Positions 59,931 through 64,000 of a stretch of 64,000 nt of DNA are shown one piece after another. The notes beneath the pieces are model-generated. The model saw only the letters and a program-made list of their open reading frames with translations, did no database searches and had not been told where the DNA came from. The DNA comes from Diplosphaera chodatii (taxonomy: Eukaryota > Chlorophyta > Trebouxiophyceae > Prasiolales > Stichococcaceae). Positions within the stretch are counted from its first letter, which is position 1. Each line of letters starts with the position of its first letter. The DNA lies in assembly GCA_032358165.1 (NCBI GenBank), contig JAALGY010000012.1, positions 1,054,001-1,118,000 of the forward strand, given 5' to 3'. A program made the position numbers and the translations under genes.

Positions 59931-62900
59931 ATGAAGCTGGACGTCAACGCACTGCGGTATTTGAGTCGGGAAGACTTCCGGGTGCTGACGGCTGTGGAGA
60001 TGGGCCAAAAGAATGTGAGCTGCTGGGTTGGATTTATCGCCGTACTGAGTTGTGTGCATGGTGCCCTAGGCGTCGACGTGTGACGTGCCCACTATTGCCC
60101 GTGTGATGACTGTGCTATCACCTCGTTAAGCTCACTGGCGCAATGCACCGACAGCTGGTGATGTGGCCACTGCGCAGCACGAGATCGTGCCGGTGGACCT
60201 CATCACTGCCATCGCCGGCCTCAAGTGCGCGCATGGCCTTGGCTACCGCCCTGATGTGCAGTCTGCCCCCGGCACCCCGGGCCCCATGATCACCGCACGC
60301 AGACACGGCCCCTGCCCTGGTGCCGCAGGCACGGCGGTACATACCGCCACCTGCGCACGCTGCTGCGCTTCAAGCTGGTGCACCACGACGCCAAGCAGTA
60401 CGACGGCTACCGCCTCACGTACATGGGCTACGACTTCCTGGCCATCCGCACGCTGCTGGCGCGCGGCCACATCTCCGCCGTCGGCCGCCGTATTGGCGTG
60501 GGCAAAGAATCCGACGTGTTCGAGGTGAGGGACCGCCTCGGCTTCAGGAGGCAGCAGCGCACCGCGAGCATCGAGTTGCAGCGCCTCGTTGCTCACGCTG
60601 TTCCTCCTGACTGGATGCATCGCGCCCACAAATGACGAGGAATGTGCAGCAATGGAAAGCACGTCGCATGGGATCACAGCCCGGCATGCTGCTTCAGCGG
60701 TTCACGGGTCCACAGGTGCGCAACGAGGAGGGGGAGGTGCTGGCGCTGAAGCTGCACCGGCTGGGGCGCACCTCCTTCCGCGCCGTCAAGTCCAAGCGGG
60801 ACTACCTGCGCGACCGCACCTCCGCCTCCTTCTCCTGGCTGTACCTCTCCCGCCTCGCCGCCCTCAAGGTGCGCCGCCGCCCACCCTGCACCACGTGCAA
60901 GTATGGAAGGCAAGAGGTGCACCTTGGGTTTGAGCAGCCCAGAGTAGCAAGGGGTCCATGCAGGTGCGCAGCGGGGCGTTGGAGGGTGCTGAACGTGACC
61001 AAGCATGGAACGCTAGGTTGGTGTGTGCAGGAGTATGCGTTCATGGCGGCCCTGGGGCAGCGGGGCCTGCCGGTGCCGCGGGCGGTGGACCACAACCGCC
61101 ACGCGGTGCTGATGTCGCTGGTGGACGCCTACCCGCTGACGCAGGTGGGCCCAGGTGGTACCAAGCTGGTCGATGCAGGCAGGTAGCTGAAACGAGTAGG
61201 CAGCAGCGGCAGCGGCAGCGGCAGCAGGAGCAGGAGTGGCAGCAGCAGCATATGCACTCACAGGTCGGGTGCCATGCCAGAGGCTCGAAACTCCATGCAT
61301 CACTTCTCAGCGGCGTTGTAGCAGATGCTGCTGCTGCTGCTGCTGCTGCCAGCGCCTCTGAGGAGCACGGACCTGGTTTGCCTGGAGCTGCTGCACCCAC
61401 ATGCAGCTCCACCTGCTGCACCTGTCAACGTACGGGTGGTCATGTGCTGCAGGTGCGGGAACTGCGTAACCCAGGCGAAGTGTACCAGAAGCTGATGGAG
61501 TTTATGGAGCGGCTGGCGCGCCTGGGCCTCATCCACTGCGACTTCAACGAGTTCAACGTCATGGTGGGCACACCAGACTGTCTGCCCCTCGTCACGTGTG
61601 CAAGTTAACTGTGGGGCCATCATGCTCTGTCTGCTGTGCTGCATCGTGCGAAACACATGGGAAGCGTTGGCTTGCAGCCCTGGTGCAAACCATGACTTGG
61701 TGGGTGATGCAGGTGAACGACGAGGACGAGGTCACCATCATCGACTTCCCGCAGATGGTGTCTGTTGCGCACCCCAATGCCGCAGACCTGTTTGCCCGCG
61801 ATGTGGAGGGCGTCGGCCGCTTCTTCCGCAAGAAGCTGGGCTACATGCCCGAGCACGACGAGTCGCTGCCCCGTGTTTCGCCGGACTTTGAGGTGAGGAT
61901 TAGTGATAATGCTTCCCAACCGTAGCACTGCAGGAGGGCGGCCCTTCCAGCCGCCTTGGATACAGCCAGCAAGAGCTCTTCAAATGCTGGCGCCCAAGCA
62001 TGTCACTGCTATAGCCTGGTCACCACGCTTCTTTCCATGTTGTTGCAGGAGGTGTTGGCGTCAGTTGACACATCCAGAAAGGGGCTGGACACTGAGCTGG
62101 CAGCCTCAGGTGCGCTGCTGGCATACCGGGTTCCGGGAGTCGCGATGCCGAGTGTGGAGGTCCTGCCAGCATGCATGTCAGTCTCAGCGGCTCCAGATTT
62201 ACGCAGGCTTCAGGGAGCACCACCAGAAGGCGCTGGAGAGTTGGCAGCTGGAGGCGGCTGCGGCTGCGGAGGATGCAGCAGAGGGTCCAGAGGGCGCCGA
62301 GGAGGACGAAAGCGATTCAGGCAGTAGAGCAGACCCGCAGCTCGGGGCAGACCCTGATGAGGCGCAGCAGGCGGCGGGCAGCGGCAGCGATATCAGCACA
62401 GATACCCGCCGCGATCCAGACACGGAGGCAGCGACGGGGTCAGAGGAGGTGGGAGAGGCGGCACACCTTGCATCAGAGCCACTGGACGCTGTGGAGCGGG
62501 AAGGCTGTGCAGCAATGCCCGCAGCAGCGGCGGGCTCTGATGCGCAGCGGTCAGGTGAGGCGCCCCAGTGGGCGTCGCTCACGAGGCAGCGCGACGACGT
62601 CAGCAATGCAGCAGCAAGCGGCGATGACAGCGGCGCGCAGCCGGACGTCGGGCCTGATACGGACTCGGAAGGCAGCACAGGGTGGGCGCGGCCCGTGGCG
62701 GCCCCCAGCACCACAGCCACCGCTCGCTCGCGTAGGCGGCGGCAGGAGGTCGGGCCGCAGGATGTGCAGCGGCTGGTGGCGGCCAAACGCCAGGTACGTG
62801 TTGTTGCACCATCTTTGCACCTTGCTTCATCCCTTTTCCTCCAGCAGTGCAGCTCGAAAATGTGCAGCAGGTGGCAATGTGGCGATCAGCAGATAGTTGT

Positions 62901-63076
62901 CTGCTCTGATGCAGCTCATGCGCAATAGCCAGTTAGTTGGTGTCAACTGTGCGACCATGATCTTGGTGCAGAGCGCTGCCCGACGAAATGTCATGGCCAA
63001 CGCCAGCCGCAACGCTCAGAAGCGCACATCACAGAAGCGTCGCAGCGAGCTCAGTTCTTCGATGGCCATGGGCTGA
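59931..63076 (+). CDS. RIOK2: RIO2 atypical protein kinase
   Basis: RIO2 is a conserved ATPase/kinase needed for the last steps of 18S rRNA and 40S subunit maturation in the cytoplasm (family knowledge). The ATG at 59931 opens the N-terminal winged-helix domain (MKLDVNALRYLSREDFRVLT, HEIVPVDLITAIAGLKHGG). The P-loop reads RRIGVGKESDVFE, the ATP lysine is in LALKLHRLGRTSF, and the hinge region includes EYAFMAALGQRGLPVPRAVD. The catalytic loop HCDFNEFNVM and metal loop TIIDFPQMVS are intact. Phased exons are 59931-60014, 60178-60234, 60329-60524, 60716-60868, 61029-61144, 61453-61563, 61713-61892, 62050-62109, 62207-62793 and 62972-63076. The large exon after GFREHHQKALESW encodes an acidic, Ser/Asp/Glu-rich extension, and the last exon gives a basic tail (AARRNVMANASRNAQKR). 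The gene is intact. Confidence 0.95.
61327..61349. repeat. Trinucleotide repeat (GCT)x7
   Basis: Seven perfect GCT units plus GC lie in the RIO2 intron 61145-61452. A GGCAGC-type repeat lies in the same intron at about 61204-61226. Confidence 0.9.
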
Positions 63077-63426
63077 CTGGGTCCTTGCTCTTCATTAGAA
63101 GTCAGAGAGTGCTGCGCACAGATGTGCCCTTGAGGCTGGTGCCAGGCTGTCAGATGGCATGCAACATAGCGGTCGGCCTGTGCAGCACATACTGAAGTGT
63201 CCGATCATGTGCACCTCGAAAGCGCAAGATACATCATGGTACATGCATGAGCGCACTCCTGCCAGGAACCTTTTGTGATCCCCGACATCTCTCACACCCG
63301 ATAGCGATCCCTGGCAAACTCCAGCACATGCACTGGTTATGTATGCGCAGTCTGCTAGGTTGATGCCTATGCAGCCGCTGCGCTGTTCTCCTTAGTACCC
63401 TTATCCCGATGCGCGCTGTGCACTGC

Positions 63427-64000
63427 TCAGCCCGACAGGCCAGATGGCATCTGCCGGCCGCGAGCGTCCACAACGCTCACCATGGGAACGCCCTCAGCAG
63501 TCAGCGCCTTGATGGCCGCTGTCTCGACAGCCTTGGCTGCCGACTGGCCAGGCGCAGCCTCCGGCATCATGAGGTATGCTGCCAGCATGCCAGGGCCGCC
63601 GCTGACCGTGCCGCTCAGCGACCTGTGCTTCTTGAGCCGACCTGCATGTACAACATGGTGAGGATTGGCCACTCGATTTATGACGATCTACTGCTAGCGA
63701 GCATTTGGATGATGATGCTCGTCAACACACAACCACCAACTGGACTGTCTTCCTGACATGATTTGGAGGTGAAAGGGGGGCCATCATAACTCCACATGCA
63801 CGACTGCTTACTGCGGATGTCGTCTGTTTGGCCACAGTATACAAAGCCATCATCGCGTACGCAGATGTACACGCACGAGCGGCCCACTGATGATGCCGGC
63901 GGGTTGCGACCGCTCTGCACCACCTGCATATTGCAACCAGGTCCATCAAGGCCCTCTGGGTGCATGCACCACGTTCCATGTATCAGCACAAAGAATCGGA
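63427..64000 (-). CDS. C-terminal GIY-YIG domain, probable MSH1, N-terminus beyond right edge
   Basis: Two exons are seen. Exon 63812-63923 encodes RNPPASSVGRSCVYICVRDD then GFVYCGQTDDIR. Exon 63427-63641 continues SRLKKHRSLSGTVSGGPGML and ends at a stop after RGRQMPSGLSG. VYIC..DDGFVYCGQTDD..RLKKHR is a GIY-YIG nuclease-like core. Its layout (P.S.VG.SCVY, then an AAYLMMPEA strand and a helix KAVETAAIKAL near the C-terminus) follows the tail of plant MSH1, a MutS homolog that suppresses recombination in mitochondria and plastids (family knowledge). The rest of the gene lies to the right of the window. Another GIY-YIG protein is the alternative. Confidence 0.6.

Noticed and set aside
1..64000. 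tRNA, rRNA, transposon ends or CRISPR-like arrays
   Set aside because: No cloverleaf, rRNA-like block, terminal repeat with a transposase, or regularly spaced repeats was found by eye.

Overview
This window is nuclear DNA from a green alga, most likely a chlorophyte and possibly a trebouxiophyte; I cannot name the species. It is GC-rich. The genes are split by many short introns whose acceptors are nearly all of the form TGCAG/GCAG. Several proteins are plant-lineage specific: an FYPP-like PP6 phosphatase, an AP2/ERF factor, a CIPK kinase with a NAF motif, an EH protein like the plant TPLATE-complex EH/Pan1 subunits, and an MSH1-type GIY-YIG tail. I see no prokaryotic operon, transposon, CRISPR array, tRNA or rRNA. 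Gene models were built by hand from splice signals, reading phase and remembered family sequences, so exon ends carry that uncertainty.

Layout, left to right: a CDK11/CDKG kinase (minus, cut by the left edge); PP6/FYPP phosphatase (plus); a single-AP2-domain factor (plus); an M17 leucyl aminopeptidase (plus); an MFS transporter of the plant UNE2-like type (minus); a two-EH-domain endocytic scaffold (plus); a 10 kb SNF2 helicase-HNH nuclease like ZRANB3 (plus); two head-to-head paralogous F-box/LRR genes (minus, then plus); PIG-S of the GPI transamidase (minus); an OCRL/INPP5B-like inositol 5-phosphatase with a RhoGAP-like tail (minus); a CIPK/SnRK3 kinase with a long C-terminal extension (plus); a secreted M43 metalloprotease with three repeated tail exons (minus); RIO2 kinase of 40S ribosome maturation (plus); and the C-terminal end of a probable MSH1 (minus, cut by the right edge).

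The genes do not form one pathway, as is normal for a eukaryotic chromosome. Two themes recur: genome maintenance (ZRANB3-like, MSH1-like) and membrane trafficking or lipid signalling (EH scaffold, OCRL-like, PIG-S). The most unusual points are the exon-duplicated CGGKC modules of the M43 protease, the domain set of the ZRANB3-like protein, an apparently shortened PIG-S, an OCRL-type enzyme in the green lineage, the myristoylation-type start on one F-box paralog only, and at least four GC-AG introns.
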